Source: an uncultured Clostridium sp.
Lineage (GTDB): Bacteria; Bacillota; Clostridia; Lachnospirales; Lachnospiraceae
Assembly (NCBI GenBank): GCA_900541315.1
Contig: UQJF01000002.1
Span: 11,004-75,003, forward strand
Direction of reading: 5' to 3'
Length of the DNA: 64,000 bases
Below the pieces are notes generated by a model. That model saw only the letters and a list, made by a program, of their open reading frames with translations. It searched no databases and was not told where the DNA came from. Of this stretch, positions 1 through 8,913 are shown in pieces. The position numbers and the translations under genes are program-made. The first letter of the stretch is position 1; every line of letters begins with the position of its first letter.

Positions 1-871
1 CTTCAATTCCATATTTTTCCATATATGCCTTAATTCCATCTACTGTTTTAACTGTAGCATATGGGTCATGGAAGTTTGCAGTACCGATGGCTACTGCTGT
101 TGCACCTGCAAGGATAAACTCCAGAGCATCATCTGCATTGCAGATACCACCCATACCGATAATAGGCACCTTTACTGCCTGGGCAACCTGATATACCATG
201 CGTACGGCTACCGGACGGATCGCCGGACCGGAAAGTCCTCCTGTTTTGTTGGCAACTGCAAAAGTTCTGCGGTTAATATCGATCTTCATACCAGTTAAAG
301 TATTGATCAGGGAAATAGCATCTGCACCGCCTGCTTCTGCTGCCTTTGCCATAACAGTAATATCTGTTACATTTGGGCTTAATTTCATAACAACCGGCTG
401 TTTTGCATGGGCTTTTACAGCCTTCGTGATAGCCTCCACTGCCTTAGGATCCTGGCCAAAGGCAATACCGCCCTCTTTTACGTTTGGACAAGAAATATTG
501 ATCTCCAGCATATCTACCGGCTCATCTCCCAGACGTTCTACTACATCAATGTAATCTTCTGTGGTCTTTCCACACACATTGACTACGATCTTTGTATCAT
601 ATTTCTTTAAAAATGGAATATCTCTCTTTGCGAATACATCAATCCCCGGGTTCTGCAGACCAATGGCATTGATCATGCCGCCGTAGGTCTCAGCGATCCT
701 TGGTGTTGGATTTCCCGGCCATGGCACATTTGCCACACCTTTTGTAACAACAGCACCAAGACGGCTTAAGTCAACAAATTCGCTGTATTCCATACCGGAA
801 CCAAAGGTGCCGGACGCTTCCATAACCGGATTTTTAAATTCCACTCCGGCAATCTTTACACTCATATTCAT
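1..871 (-). CDS. pyrD: Dihydroorotate dehydrogenase, catalytic subunit (3' end cut off by the window)
   Basis: This FMN enzyme oxidises dihydroorotate to orotate in pyrimidine synthesis. The start MNMSVKIAGVEFKNP and the glycine-rich C-terminal flavin-binding stretch (AGATAVAIGTANF) identify the family. About 290 residues are visible, against roughly 300 in the family, so only the last few are missing. The ATG at 871 is preceded by an AGGAGG site; an internal ATG at 865 would also work. It is the last visible gene of pyrF-pyrK-pyrD. The pyrK gene directly upstream marks it as a class 1B enzyme, which passes electrons through PyrK to NAD+. Confidence 0.93.
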   Translation of the reverse strand, partial: MNMSVKIAGVEFKNPVMEASGTFGSGMEYSEFVDLSRLGAVVTKGVANVPWPGNPTPRIAETYGGMINAIGLQNPGIDVFAKRDIPFLKKYDTKIVVNVCGKTTEDYIDVVERLGDEPVDMLEINISCPNVKEGGIAFGQDPKAVEAITKAVKAHAKQPVVMKLSPNVTDITVMAKAAEAGGADAISLINTLTGMKIDINRRTFAVANKTGGLSGPAIRPVAVRMVYQVAQAVKVPIIGMGGICNADDALEFILAGATAVAIGTANFHDPYATVKTVDGIKAYMEKYGIE

Positions 872-912
872 AATTCGGTCCTGCCTCCTGCTTTTATTCA
901 TGTTCTTAAACA

Positions 913-1698
913 TTACAATTCAATGTCTTCTGCCAGGAATACGGGACCATCCTTACAGATACGCTTGTTATGTACCTGGGAATGTTCGTCCACATCCTTT
1001 GTCTGGCAGGTGCAGGCCAGACAGGCACCGATACCGCAGGCCATTTTTTCTTCCAGGGATAAATAACAGGGAATACCTTTTTCCTGGCTGTATGCCTTTA
1101 AGGCACGAAGCATAGGTGTTGGTCCGCAGGCATAGATCACATCTGCCTTCAGGTCATTTTCACGGATAGCATCTAATACATTTCCCTTTGTTCCCACACT
1201 GCCATCTTCTGTAGCAACAGTTACTAAACCATATGCTTCAAATTCTTCCTTTAAGAACATATGGCTGTCACGGTAGCCGATCACAGACTGTACCATTTCA
1301 CTGCCGTTTATTTCATTTAACGCTTTTGCAAGCTGGAGCATTGGAGGAATACCAATACCACCGCCAATGAGGAATGCTTTCTTTCCTTCTAATAATGGAA
1401 AACCATTTCCCAATGGTCCTAATACATCAATGGTATCACCTGCTGCCAGAGCAGAAAATTCCTTTGTTCCAGCTCCTGCTACACGGTATACCAGGCGCAG
1501 CTCGCCCTTTTCTTTATCAATACCACAAAGACTGATAGGTCTTGGAAGCAGTCTGGATCCGTCTTTAGAATAAAGGGATACAAACTGTCCAGGCACAGCC
1601 TGGGCTGCGATCTCACCTGCAGCCAGTCTTAAATCATAAATTCCTTCTGCCAGCTGTACCTGTGAGGTAACAGCAGCTGTCATTTTCAATTTTGCCAT
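913..1698 (-). CDS. pyrK: Dihydroorotate dehydrogenase electron-transfer subunit
   Basis: The 261-residue protein carries electrons from PyrD to NAD+ through FAD and a 2Fe-2S cluster. An N-terminal ferredoxin-reductase FAD barrel contains the motif LLPRPISLCG near residue 50. A nucleotide-binding part with GGGIGIPPML lies near residue 110. The C-terminal cluster motif is CGIGACLACTC, with a later Cys in RICKDGPVF, as expected for PyrK. The length is normal. It lies 41 nt upstream of pyrD and is presumably co-transcribed with it. The ribosome binding site is weak (GGTTGGAAA). Confidence 0.95.
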   Translation of the reverse strand: MAKLKMTAAVTSQVQLAEGIYDLRLAAGEIAAQAVPGQFVSLYSKDGSRLLPRPISLCGIDKEKGELRLVYRVAGAGTKEFSALAAGDTIDVLGPLGNGFPLLEGKKAFLIGGGIGIPPMLQLAKALNEINGSEMVQSVIGYRDSHMFLKEEFEAYGLVTVATEDGSVGTKGNVLDAIRENDLKADVIYACGPTPMLRALKAYSQEKGIPCYLSLEEKMACGIGACLACTCQTKDVDEHSQVHNKRICKDGPVFLAEDIEL

Positions 1699-1769
1699 GT
1701 TGTTTTTCCAACCTTTTTTGTTTCTTGCCTGTTGTTCACAGTAGTGTGCTGATCATTGTATCATGCTTA

Positions 1770-2687
1770 CTACAGTACACTGTTGATGTCAGCAACCATA
1801 TCCATAACTGCCTGTCTGGATGCTTCTGCAAAATGCTCCGGACCAAACTGTTTGTATTTTTCCTGACGATAAGCTGCAATAATTCCTCTGGAAGAGTTTA
1901 CGATCGCACCTAAACCATCTTCATTAAAGCAGTGCTTTAAGTCTGCTGCAGTACCACCCTGTGCGCCATATCCTGGTACCAGGAAATAGGTATGCGGCAT
2001 CAGCTTTCTTAAGATCTTGCTCATTTCCGGATAAGTAGCACCTACTACTGCGCCTACGTTACTGTAAGCTCCGTCCATGGACATGTTGCCCCACTCTACT
2101 ACCTTTTCAGCTACTAATTCGTAAAGAGGACGGCCATCGATCAGTCTGTCCTGGAACTCGCCGCTGGATGGATTGGAAGTCTTTACCAGAACAAAGATCC
2201 CCTTATCATTTGCATTACATGCTTCTACGAAAGGTTTTACGCCGTCTGTTCCAAGGTATGGATTTACAGTCAGGATATCGGTATCAAAACCGCTGTAAGA
2301 TTTAGAACCCACCTGTACTTTGCCCAGATGTCCGGTTGCATATGCAGCGGAAGTAGAGCCGATATCGCCTCTCTTTGCATCACCGATTACTACCAGGCCT
2401 TTTTCATGGCAGTAATCTACGGTTTTCTTATAAACTACTAATCCCTCAATGCCAAACTGCTCGTACATAGCGATCTGTGGCTTTACTGCCGGGATCAGAT
2501 CATAGGTATTATCAATAATCTCTTTATTATACTGCCAGATAGCTTCTGCAGCTCCCTCTAAGGTCTCTCCATAAACATCAAATGCCCTTTTTACAATGTG
2601 CTCTGGCACATAGGAAAGCATTGGGTCTAAGCCTACGCAGATTGGAGCCTTTGTCTTCTGGATTTTTTCGATTAACTGACTGATCAT
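1770..2687 (-). CDS. pyrF: Orotidine 5'-phosphate decarboxylase, long type
   Basis: The enzyme decarboxylates OMP to UMP, the last step of UMP synthesis. The 305-residue length and the motif GDAKRGDIGSTS near residue 90 (catalytic Lys-Asp pair) place it in the longer PyrF class found in clostridia and actinobacteria rather than the short E. coli type. The C-terminal phosphate-binding loop reads VPGYGAQGG. An AAGGAGGAAC site precedes the ATG. It heads the pyrF-pyrK-pyrD run and is separated from pyrK by 71 nt. No PyrR-type attenuator was recognised upstream; there is only a small ACGGCAAAGCCGT hairpin. Confidence 0.95.
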   Translation of the reverse strand: MISQLIEKIQKTKAPICVGLDPMLSYVPEHIVKRAFDVYGETLEGAAEAIWQYNKEIIDNTYDLIPAVKPQIAMYEQFGIEGLVVYKKTVDYCHEKGLVVIGDAKRGDIGSTSAAYATGHLGKVQVGSKSYSGFDTDILTVNPYLGTDGVKPFVEACNANDKGIFVLVKTSNPSSGEFQDRLIDGRPLYELVAEKVVEWGNMSMDGAYSNVGAVVGATYPEMSKILRKLMPHTYFLVPGYGAQGGTAADLKHCFNEDGLGAIVNSSRGIIAAYRQEKYKQFGPEHFAEASRQAVMDMVADINSVL

Positions 2688-2865
2688 ATTGTTCCTCCTT
2701 GGTTATGGTACACTCTTTGTACATTGATCCACAACATCTCACTGCACGGCTTTGCCGTATAAGAAGCATCGCTGTGGATGATTATCCCCATTTTAACATA
2801 GATACCGCATTTCTTCAAGAAAACTTGGCGCTGCAGGCAGATTTCATGTTCTTAATTATTGCGCC

Positions 2866-2960
2866 AGTACATCGTTTCGTAAATAACTGTACGAATCGCG
2901 TAGGATGCGGATTTGAGTGTGCAGGTCTAAAAACTATAGTTATTTCAAAAACGATATACT
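2866..2960. repeat. Family A element, paired inverted arms (copy A1)
   Basis: The left arm (2866-2892) starts AGTACATCGTTTCG and ends AACTGTAC. The right arm (2935-2960), read on the other strand, is AGTATATCGTTTTTG followed by AAATAACTATA, so the two are inverted copies of about 26 bp. The core between them (GAATCGCGTAGGATGCGGAT) recurs in copy A6 at the far end of the window. The right arm runs into the 3' end of pepF. Confidence 0.8.
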
Positions 2961-4738
2961 AGTTCCTCAAACTCATTTAACAGCTCTTCAAAGAATTTAA
3001 GTGCTTCCTCCACCAGGCCTGTATGGGACATATCCACACCTGCCAGCTTTAACAGCTCAATAGGAGTATCACAACAGCCACCGCTTAAAAATTTCCTGTA
3101 TCCTTCTAAAATACCAGGTTCTCCATTAAATATCTTCCTGCTGATAGCGATCGCCGCAGAAAAGCCGGTAGCGTACTGATATACATAAAATGGTGTATAA
3201 AAATGGGGGATCCGTTCCCATTCATACTGGATCTCAGGATCGGTCACTGTATCAGGTCCAAAATAATCTTCATTTAACTTCTTATAAATACTGCAAAGAC
3301 TCTGGGAAGTCAGGCTTTCCCCTGTTGCTGCCATCTCATGGGCTTTCTGCTCAAACTCCGCAAACATGGTCTGACGGAACAAGGTTCCCCTGAAGCTTTC
3401 CAGAAAATAATTTAATAAATAAGCCTTTTCCTGTTTATCTTTGCTGTTCTTTAACAAATGACGGATCAGCAGGGCCTCATTACAGGTGGAAGCCACTTCT
3501 GCCACAAAGATCTTATAGCCGCTATAGGTATAAGACTGATTCTTATTGGAATACCATGTATGGATAGAATGGCCCATTTCATGAGCCAGCGTAAATACAT
3601 CATTTAAGGTTCCGTGGAAATTTAACAATACATATGGGTGGCAGCCATAAACACCCCAGGAATAAGCACCACTGCGCTTTCCTTCATTTTCGTACACATC
3701 GATCCAGCGGTTTTCAAAACCTTCCTGAAGAAGGCCCAGATATTCTTCTCCCATAGGCGCAAGACCTGTTCTTACAATATTTTTGGCTTCTTCAAAGGTA
3801 TAATGGCGGTCTGCTTCTGCCACCACAGGCACATACAGATCATACATGTGAAGCTCATCCAGACCCATTATTTTTTTACGAAGAGAGGCATATCTGTGGA
3901 GTAATGGGAGATTTTTTCTCACAGATGCCACCAGATTATCATATACTGTCTCAGGAACTTCATTTCCAGAAAGACTTGCCTGACGGCTGGAATCATAATT
4001 TCTGGCTTTCGCATAGAATACTGCCTGTTTCACATTGGTAGCGAAAGCAGCTGATAATGTATTTGAAAACTGTTTGTATACACTATACAGATTTTCGAAA
4101 GCTTCTTTCCGGATCTCTCTGTTCTGATCTTCCAACAGGGCAATGTAATTTCCATGAGTAAGTGGAATTTCTTTTCCCTCTGCGTCATGAACTGCCGGAA
4201 AACGGACATCTGCATTGTTAAACATGGTAAATACCTGGCTGCCCCCCTGAGTTGCCTCATAGGACTGGGCCAGCAGCTGTTCCATTTCTTTTGACAGAGT
4301 GTGGCTCTTGCGTTCTAACAGCTGATCTAACAGACGACCAAAATGTTTAAGACCAGAGTGTGTGCTTCTGAATTTTTCTAATGTTTCTTCTGGAATGGCT
4401 AAAATCTCCGGAACCATATAGGATGAATTTTCAGATGCACGGATATTTAAAAGCTGGGCTCTGGAAAACATGTCCTGATACAGGTCATTTGCCGTATCTT
4501 CATCAGAACGCATTCTTGCATATACATACAGGCGTTCTGCTTTTAAACTGAACTCATCATCGAATTTCAGACACTGGTATAAATTTTCTGCTTTTTCTGC
4601 CAGCTTACCCTTAAATTCCCCGTATGTTTCAAGCTGGTCAGACGCTTCCTTTAACTGTTTTTCCCAGGTCTCATTATTCGGGACCATATCTTCCAGCCTC
4701 CAGGTGGTAGAAATTTCTGCTTCTCCTCTTTTCTTCAT
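2945..4738 (-). CDS. pepF: Oligoendopeptidase F, M3B zinc peptidase
   Basis: This cytoplasmic zinc metallopeptidase cuts short oligopeptides. The zinc motif HEMGH is at about residue 385 (LAHEMGHSIHTWYS) and the third ligand lies in the following VAEVASTCNEALL segment. The length of 597 residues is normal for PepF. An N-terminal helical domain (SLKAERLYVYARMRSDED) is also typical. The last four residues (VYRF) and the TGA stop lie inside repeat A1, so the present C terminus appears to have been set by that element. The gene stands alone. Confidence 0.95.
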   Translation of the reverse strand: MKKRGEAEISTTWRLEDMVPNNETWEKQLKEASDQLETYGEFKGKLAEKAENLYQCLKFDDEFSLKAERLYVYARMRSDEDTANDLYQDMFSRAQLLNIRASENSSYMVPEILAIPEETLEKFRSTHSGLKHFGRLLDQLLERKSHTLSKEMEQLLAQSYEATQGGSQVFTMFNNADVRFPAVHDAEGKEIPLTHGNYIALLEDQNREIRKEAFENLYSVYKQFSNTLSAAFATNVKQAVFYAKARNYDSSRQASLSGNEVPETVYDNLVASVRKNLPLLHRYASLRKKIMGLDELHMYDLYVPVVAEADRHYTFEEAKNIVRTGLAPMGEEYLGLLQEGFENRWIDVYENEGKRSGAYSWGVYGCHPYVLLNFHGTLNDVFTLAHEMGHSIHTWYSNKNQSYTYSGYKIFVAEVASTCNEALLIRHLLKNSKDKQEKAYLLNYFLESFRGTLFRQTMFAEFEQKAHEMAATGESLTSQSLCSIYKKLNEDYFGPDTVTDPEIQYEWERIPHFYTPFYVYQYATGFSAAIAISRKIFNGEPGILEGYRKFLSGGCCDTPIELLKLAGVDMSHTGLVEEALKFFEELLNEFEELVYRF

Positions 4739-5035
4739 GAATGTACCCCTCTTTCTATGATTAATGCCCTCTCAGAATCTTTATGTGCATGATTTTGTGA
4801 GAAGATTTTTCCGAAAATACATTGATTACTGCGAAAATGCTGCCAAGTGACTATTAATCCTGCATGCTTGCACCAAGAGCCCATAGACCTTTAGCTGCTG
4901 ACATCCCTTTATGGCATATGGTAATGTCACAGTTAAATAATGTGTTTGTTTAGATACAGATGTGCCCCGGCAGTGCCGGGGCTGATATAATACTTTATAT
5001 AAACTTATATTTTAGACCTTTGGCCCCTGGTATCA
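4739..5035. other. Intergenic region with a GC-rich hairpin
   Basis: No gene is supported in these 297 bases. The only structure seen is a perfect 8-bp hairpin at 4964-4982 (GCCCCGGC, loop AGT, GCCGGGGC). It lies downstream of lrgB but has no U-run on either strand, so calling it a terminator would be weak. Confidence 0.5.
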
Positions 5036-5737
5036 TCATATAAATTTAGATGCGATCGGTACTGCAACTACAGTGAGAAGGCCGGCCACTGCAATGGAAA
5101 GGCTGCTCATAGCGCCTTCTACTTCTCCTAATTCCAGCGCTTTGGCTGTGCCTACTGCATGGGCACTGGTACCAAATGCCAGGCCTTTTGCTACCGGATG
5201 ATGGATCTTTGCAAGCTTAAGCACAGTCTCACCAACCATATTTCCCAGCACACCGGTAATAATAATGCTGATAACAGTCAGTGTTACAATGCCGCCTGCT
5301 TCTTCACTGACGCCCATTCCAATAGCAGTTGTAATGGACTTTGGAAGCAGTGTTACATAATGGGCATGGGACAATCCCAGAACACGGCACATGAGGAAAA
5401 TACTCACTGCACTGGTGGCAACTCCGGAAATAATGCTTACTGCAACAGCTGCGCCATGCTTCTTTAACAAATGAAGCTGCTTATACAGCGGGATCGCCAG
5501 ACATACAGTTGCCGGTGTGAGAAGCCAGCTTAAATAAGATGCTCCCTTATTATATGTATCATAATCAATTCCTACTCCCAGTAAAAATGCAATGATCACG
5601 ATAACAGATACCAGGATGGGATTTAAAAAGGCAAGCTTTGTTTTCTGCTTCAGCCAGCAGGCAAACAGATAGGCTCCTATACTTAAAGTAAGTCCCCAAT
5701 ACTGGGAATTTCCCAGAATTTCTCTTAATGCGCTCAT
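5036..5737 (-). CDS. lrgB: LrgB/CidB family membrane protein
   Basis: The 233-residue, strongly hydrophobic protein has about six or seven membrane segments. The family motifs LLPKSITTAIGMG near residue 130 and GTSAHAVGTAKALE near residue 190 are both present. LrgB/CidB proteins work with the holin-like LrgA/CidA in controlling autolysis or in exporting overflow metabolites such as pyruvate. The gene starts 4 nt after lrgA stops, so the two are translationally linked. The length is normal and no LytS/LytR regulator is adjacent. Confidence 0.92.
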   Translation of the reverse strand: MSALREILGNSQYWGLTLSIGAYLFACWLKQKTKLAFLNPILVSVIVIIAFLLGVGIDYDTYNKGASYLSWLLTPATVCLAIPLYKQLHLLKKHGAAVAVSIISGVATSAVSIFLMCRVLGLSHAHYVTLLPKSITTAIGMGVSEEAGGIVTLTVISIIITGVLGNMVGETVLKLAKIHHPVAKGLAFGTSAHAVGTAKALELGEVEGAMSSLSIAVAGLLTVVAVPIASKFI

Positions 5738-5741
5738 TTGA

Positions 5742-6104
5742 TCATTTCTCCTTTTTCTTCTCTGCTGATTCCATCATAAACTGTGCCACTTTCCCGGTAA
5801 CGATCATTACTACCACTGTGGAAACTGCGATAATGATCAAAAATGGGATAAGAACTGCTTTCAGCTCATCTGCGCACTCCAGGATCCCTACTGTTGCCGG
5901 TACAAACATCATAGACATGGTATCCATCAGGAAATTGCCGGTTCCTTCTACGCTTTCCAGCTTTACCACGCCAGTCATAAGAGCTGCCAGCATAAGAAAA
6001 AGACCATACACGCCTGCCGGAACAGGTAATGGAAGGATCTTGTTTAAAAATTCTCCTGCCAGAGTGATTCCCAGGATAATACCGATTTGTCTTACGTATT
6101 TCAT
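5742..6104 (-). CDS. lrgA: LrgA/CidA family holin-like protein
   Basis: The 120-residue protein has four hydrophobic segments and the family features PVPAGVYGLFLML near residue 28 and FVPATVGIL near residue 67. The start at 6104 (MKYVRQIGI) was chosen because AGGAGG lies just upstream at 6115-6120; a longer reading to 6263 would add an atypical charged leader. It is the first gene of lrgAB, and a promoter is visible at 6166-6194. The protein is probably the pore-forming partner of LrgB. Confidence 0.9.
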   Translation of the reverse strand: MKYVRQIGIILGITLAGEFLNKILPLPVPAGVYGLFLMLAALMTGVVKLESVEGTGNFLMDTMSMMFVPATVGILECADELKAVLIPFLIIIAVSTVVVMIVTGKVAQFMMESAEKKKEK

Positions 6105-6165
6105 CTTTGCTTTTCCTCCTGATATTTTAATGTCCTCTTCTATATCCGAAGATTTTTTCTGGACT

Positions 6166-6194
6166 ATTCTACCACTGCAATTTTTCATATTCAA
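6166..6194 (-). promoter_or_regulatory. Probable sigma-A promoter of lrgAB
   Basis: On the minus strand, TTGAAT (-35) is followed by a 17-nt spacer and TAGAAT (-10), ending about 60 nt before the lrgA start. Confidence 0.55.
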
Positions 6195-6310
6195 GAGACT
6201 ATGGCGGAAATACACAAAAAATACAATCCTGGCTTTCAACAATGGTTGCATACCGGAAACCATTGGATTACAATAAAAGCATTATGAAAACTATGTTGGG
6301 AGCTTATTTC

Positions 6311-7144
6311 ATGGAAATTTTCTTTAAAAACAATCTAAATTCATCAGACCAATTGCAGATAGGACAGCTTCTTTCTGCACCCACAGCAGACTCTGCCGCT
6401 AATACCGAAGCATGTTTTGTGCCAACGCCTGCGCTTGCTGATATCCTGGATGCTGACAGCTGGTGGTTTGCTATGCAGGAAAAGGATCTTCTCCTGGGAT
6501 GCATGGCTGTTTATCAGACTGGGGATGACAGCTTTGAATGTGTACCTTTTGTACATCCGGATTTTCGCAGAAAAGGCATCTTTTCCGCGATCCTGGCTGC
6601 TGCCTGTAAAGAAGACAGGATCCCTGGAGAAGGTTCTGTGTATTTTTCCTGCAGTGCTGAAAATGAATCATGGAAAAATATTCTGGGGCATATTGGAGCA
6701 GAACATGCCTGGGATGAATATATGTTAGAACGCAAGCTAATAATAAGCGAAAAAACAGAGACTGGTATTTACTGCCGGATTGTAGAAACAGCTCCAGAAA
6801 ATAAAACAGAAGCCAATGATACCATAACTTCAGGCAACATAGTCTGGCACGCCATCGGCTGCCGTTTAAACCAGAATATTCCCCCCAGTTTCACATCACC
6901 TGAAGTCACCTGTTTTCTTGCTCCTCAGGGAGAGTCTGTCTATTTATACAGTCTCCAAGTTCTCCCGGAGCTTAGAAACAGACATCTTGGTACTGCCTTT
7001 TTATCTGCTTTGCTTCCCCGGTTAGCCAAAAAAGGCTTCAAGTCCATTAAACTTCAGGTGTCCTCTGAAAATCTCCCTGCCATGGCCCTGTATAAAAAAA
7101 CAGGGTTTTACATTACGCAAACCCTGTCTTTCTATGAATATTAG
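6311..7144 (+). CDS. GNAT family N-acetyltransferase, probably with two GNAT domains
   Basis: The 277-residue protein resembles two GNAT folds in series. The N-terminal half contains VHPDFRRKGIFSAIL near residue 85, and the C-terminal half contains LQVLPELRNRHLGTAFL and LQVSSENLPAMALYKKTGF. These are the acetyl-CoA-binding R/QxxGxG/A-type loop and the terminal strand of GNAT enzymes. The substrate cannot be told. The start at 6311 is preferred because GGGAG lies 10 nt upstream; an in-frame ATG at 6284 is possible. The TAG stop at 7142-7144 overlaps the first bases of repeat A2. Confidence 0.8.
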   Translation: MEIFFKNNLNSSDQLQIGQLLSAPTADSAANTEACFVPTPALADILDADSWWFAMQEKDLLLGCMAVYQTGDDSFECVPFVHPDFRRKGIFSAILAAACKEDRIPGEGSVYFSCSAENESWKNILGHIGAEHAWDEYMLERKLIISEKTETGIYCRIVETAPENKTEANDTITSGNIVWHAIGCRLNQNIPPSFTSPEVTCFLAPQGESVYLYSLQVLPELRNRHLGTAFLSALLPRLAKKGFKSIKLQVSSENLPAMALYKKTGFYITQTLSFYEY

Positions 7145-7170
7145 TACATCGTTTCGTAAATAACTGTACT
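7143..7170. repeat. Family A single arm (copy A2)
   Basis: This 28-bp copy (AGTACATCGTTTCG then TAAATAACTGTACT) matches the left arm of A1 exactly over its first 27 bases. It fills the gap between two convergent genes, with both stop codons within 6 nt of its ends. It is itself an imperfect palindrome. Confidence 0.75.
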
Positions 7171-7175
7171 ATTAC

Positions 7176-7889
7176 TTAGTCTCTTGATACTGTTACGCCC
7201 TGTGCTTCGATCCTCTTCCGGATCTCCAACATCTTATTATCGGTCTGGGCGATCACATCGGCACACTGCTTTAATTCGCTGCTGATCTCACCATTCAGGT
7301 CTACAAAGGACTTTTTATACTTTAACTGATGATCCAGACTTGCCCAGAAATCCATGGCGATCGTACGAATCTGTACCTCTACCCGTATGGGCTTTTTGCT
7401 GTCCGAGAAAAATACCGGGATCTCAATGATCATATGGTAGCTGCGGTAGCCGTTTGGCTTAGGATTTTTAATATAATCCTTGATAGCTATGACTGTTACA
7501 TCATCCTGACGTACCAGCATTTCCGCTACCTCATAAATATCATCTACAAAGGAACAGATAATACGGATACCGGCCACATCATCCAGATTTTTTGTCATAG
7601 AAGCCACAGAAACTTCCAATCCCCGGCGCTGAAGCTTTTCCAGGATGCTCATAGGCTTCTTTACACGGGATTTGATCATTTCAATAGGATTTCTCTGGTT
7701 TTTAATGGACAATTCATCATTTAGCACTTCTAATTTTGTCTTTACTTCACGGATAGCACAGGCATACATCATCATCGCCATCCGAAACTGTCTTGCTTCA
7801 TTGACCCATACATCCGGGACCTGGACCACATCCGGCACATTGACAATGGACTGATTCAGTTCGCTATTAGGATTAAGATTGATATTCAT
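7176..7889 (-). CDS. Small alarmone synthetase, RelQ-like GTP pyrophosphokinase
   Basis: The protein transfers pyrophosphate from ATP to GTP or GDP to make (p)ppGpp. Its 237 residues contain only the RelA/SpoT synthetase domain, with no hydrolase, TGS or ACT domains. Visible motifs are RVKKPMSILEKLQRRG near residue 77, DDVAGIRIICSF near residue 103, KPNGYRSYH near residue 145 and EVQIRTIAMDFWASLDHQ near residue 172. This is the layout of stand-alone RelQ/YjbM enzymes, which form tetramers and respond to cell-wall stress in Firmicutes. The N-terminal 40 residues are less typical. Confidence 0.93.
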   Translation of the reverse strand: MNINLNPNSELNQSIVNVPDVVQVPDVWVNEARQFRMAMMMYACAIREVKTKLEVLNDELSIKNQRNPIEMIKSRVKKPMSILEKLQRRGLEVSVASMTKNLDDVAGIRIICSFVDDIYEVAEMLVRQDDVTVIAIKDYIKNPKPNGYRSYHMIIEIPVFFSDSKKPIRVEVQIRTIAMDFWASLDHQLKYKKSFVDLNGEISSELKQCADVIAQTDNKMLEIRKRIEAQGVTVSRD

Positions 7890-7907
7890 CGTATCACCGC
7901 TTTCCGC

Positions 7908-8744
7908 TTACAGATTCTCCACTGCCTTTACAGCCTCTTCAAACCATGGCATCTCAATATATTCTATCTGTCCGCCATCTACCATCTGAGCGATTTTTGG
8001 ATTGATCGGGATCTGTGCTAACAGCTTTAAGCCATATTCTTCTGCAACCTGTTCTGTATGGCTCTCACCAAATACATTAATGTGTTTTCCACAGTCAGGA
8101 CATTCCAGATAACTCATATTTTCTACAATACCAAGGATCGGCACATCCATCTTCTTTGCCATGTTCACTGCCTTGGCTACGATCATTCCTACCAGCTCCT
8201 GAGGAGAGGTAACGATAATAATACCGTCCACAGGAAGTGACTGGAATACAGTCAGAGGAACATCGCCAGTGCCAGGAGGCATATCTACAAACATGTAATC
8301 TACATCTTTCCATAATGTTTCTGTCCAGAACTGCTTTACAGCGCCTGCTATCACAGGACCTCTCCAGATAACCGGATCAGTATCATGGTCTAACAGAAGG
8401 TTTGCTGACATGATATCAACACCTTCTAAAGATCTTGCAGGGAGCATCAATTTTCCATCTTCGGAAACACCTGCTTTTTCATGGGCTACGCCAAATGCCA
8501 TAGGAATAGACGGACCTGTAATATCTGCATCCAGAATTGCTGTATGTTTTCCTCTCCGGCTCATGCTTACTGCCAGCATGGAAGTAACAAGTGATTTACC
8601 TACACCGCCTTTTCCGCTGACAACACCAATTACTTTTTTTACTGAACTTTCCGGTGCCAGTGCTTCCAGAAAGCTTTTTTTATCCTGAGTACGGCTGCTG
8701 CAGTTTTCACCGCAGGTACTACAGTTATGGGAACATTCACTCAT
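7908..8744 (-). CDS. Mrp/NBP35 family ATP-binding protein
   Basis: This P-loop ATPase of the ApbC/Mrp type probably carries or transfers iron-sulfur clusters. The deviant Walker A GKGGVGKS is near residue 45, the Walker B-like VDMPPGTGD is near residue 155, and a C-terminal CPDC pair is near residue 214. A cysteine-rich N terminus (CSHNCSTCGENC) resembles the cluster-binding N terminus of NBP35. The length of 278 residues is normal. It is followed 18 nt later by the RelQ-like gene on the same strand. A family B repeat lies just upstream of its ribosome binding site. Confidence 0.92.
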   Translation of the reverse strand: MSECSHNCSTCGENCSSRTQDKKSFLEALAPESSVKKVIGVVSGKGGVGKSLVTSMLAVSMSRRGKHTAILDADITGPSIPMAFGVAHEKAGVSEDGKLMLPARSLEGVDIMSANLLLDHDTDPVIWRGPVIAGAVKQFWTETLWKDVDYMFVDMPPGTGDVPLTVFQSLPVDGIIIVTSPQELVGMIVAKAVNMAKKMDVPILGIVENMSYLECPDCGKHINVFGESHTEQVAEEYGLKLLAQIPINPKIAQMVDGGQIEYIEMPWFEEAVKAVENL

Positions 8745-8776
8745 TTGTATCTTCTCCTTTTAATTTCTATCTCTCG

Positions 8777-8870
8777 TCCACTCATGAACACGCGCTGGCG
8801 CGCTCTACTGTCTGCTGGCGCAGACGGTTCATTCGTTAATCGCTTGTGAAAAACAAATGTCTGCTTCGCA
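8777..8870. repeat. Family B hairpin element (copy B1)
   Basis: It begins TCCACTCATGAACACGCGCT and contains the hairpin GTCTG-CTGGCG-CAGAC. It continues to CGCTTGTGAAAAACAAA. The first 50 bp align with B2 (17988-18045) and the later part with B3 (31438-31489). Confidence 0.65.
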
Positions 8871-8913
8871 GCCGCTTGTTTTTCCCTGCGCTCATTACAT
8901 TATATACCATTTC

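Noticed and set aside
198-554. Plus-strand open frame of 118 codons opposite pyrD
   Set aside because: It lies fully antisense to a clear pyrD gene and has no ribosome binding site or family resemblance.
5728-6276. Plus-strand open frame of 182 codons opposite lrgA
   Set aside because: It is antisense to lrgA and its sequence looks like the complement of membrane-protein codons.
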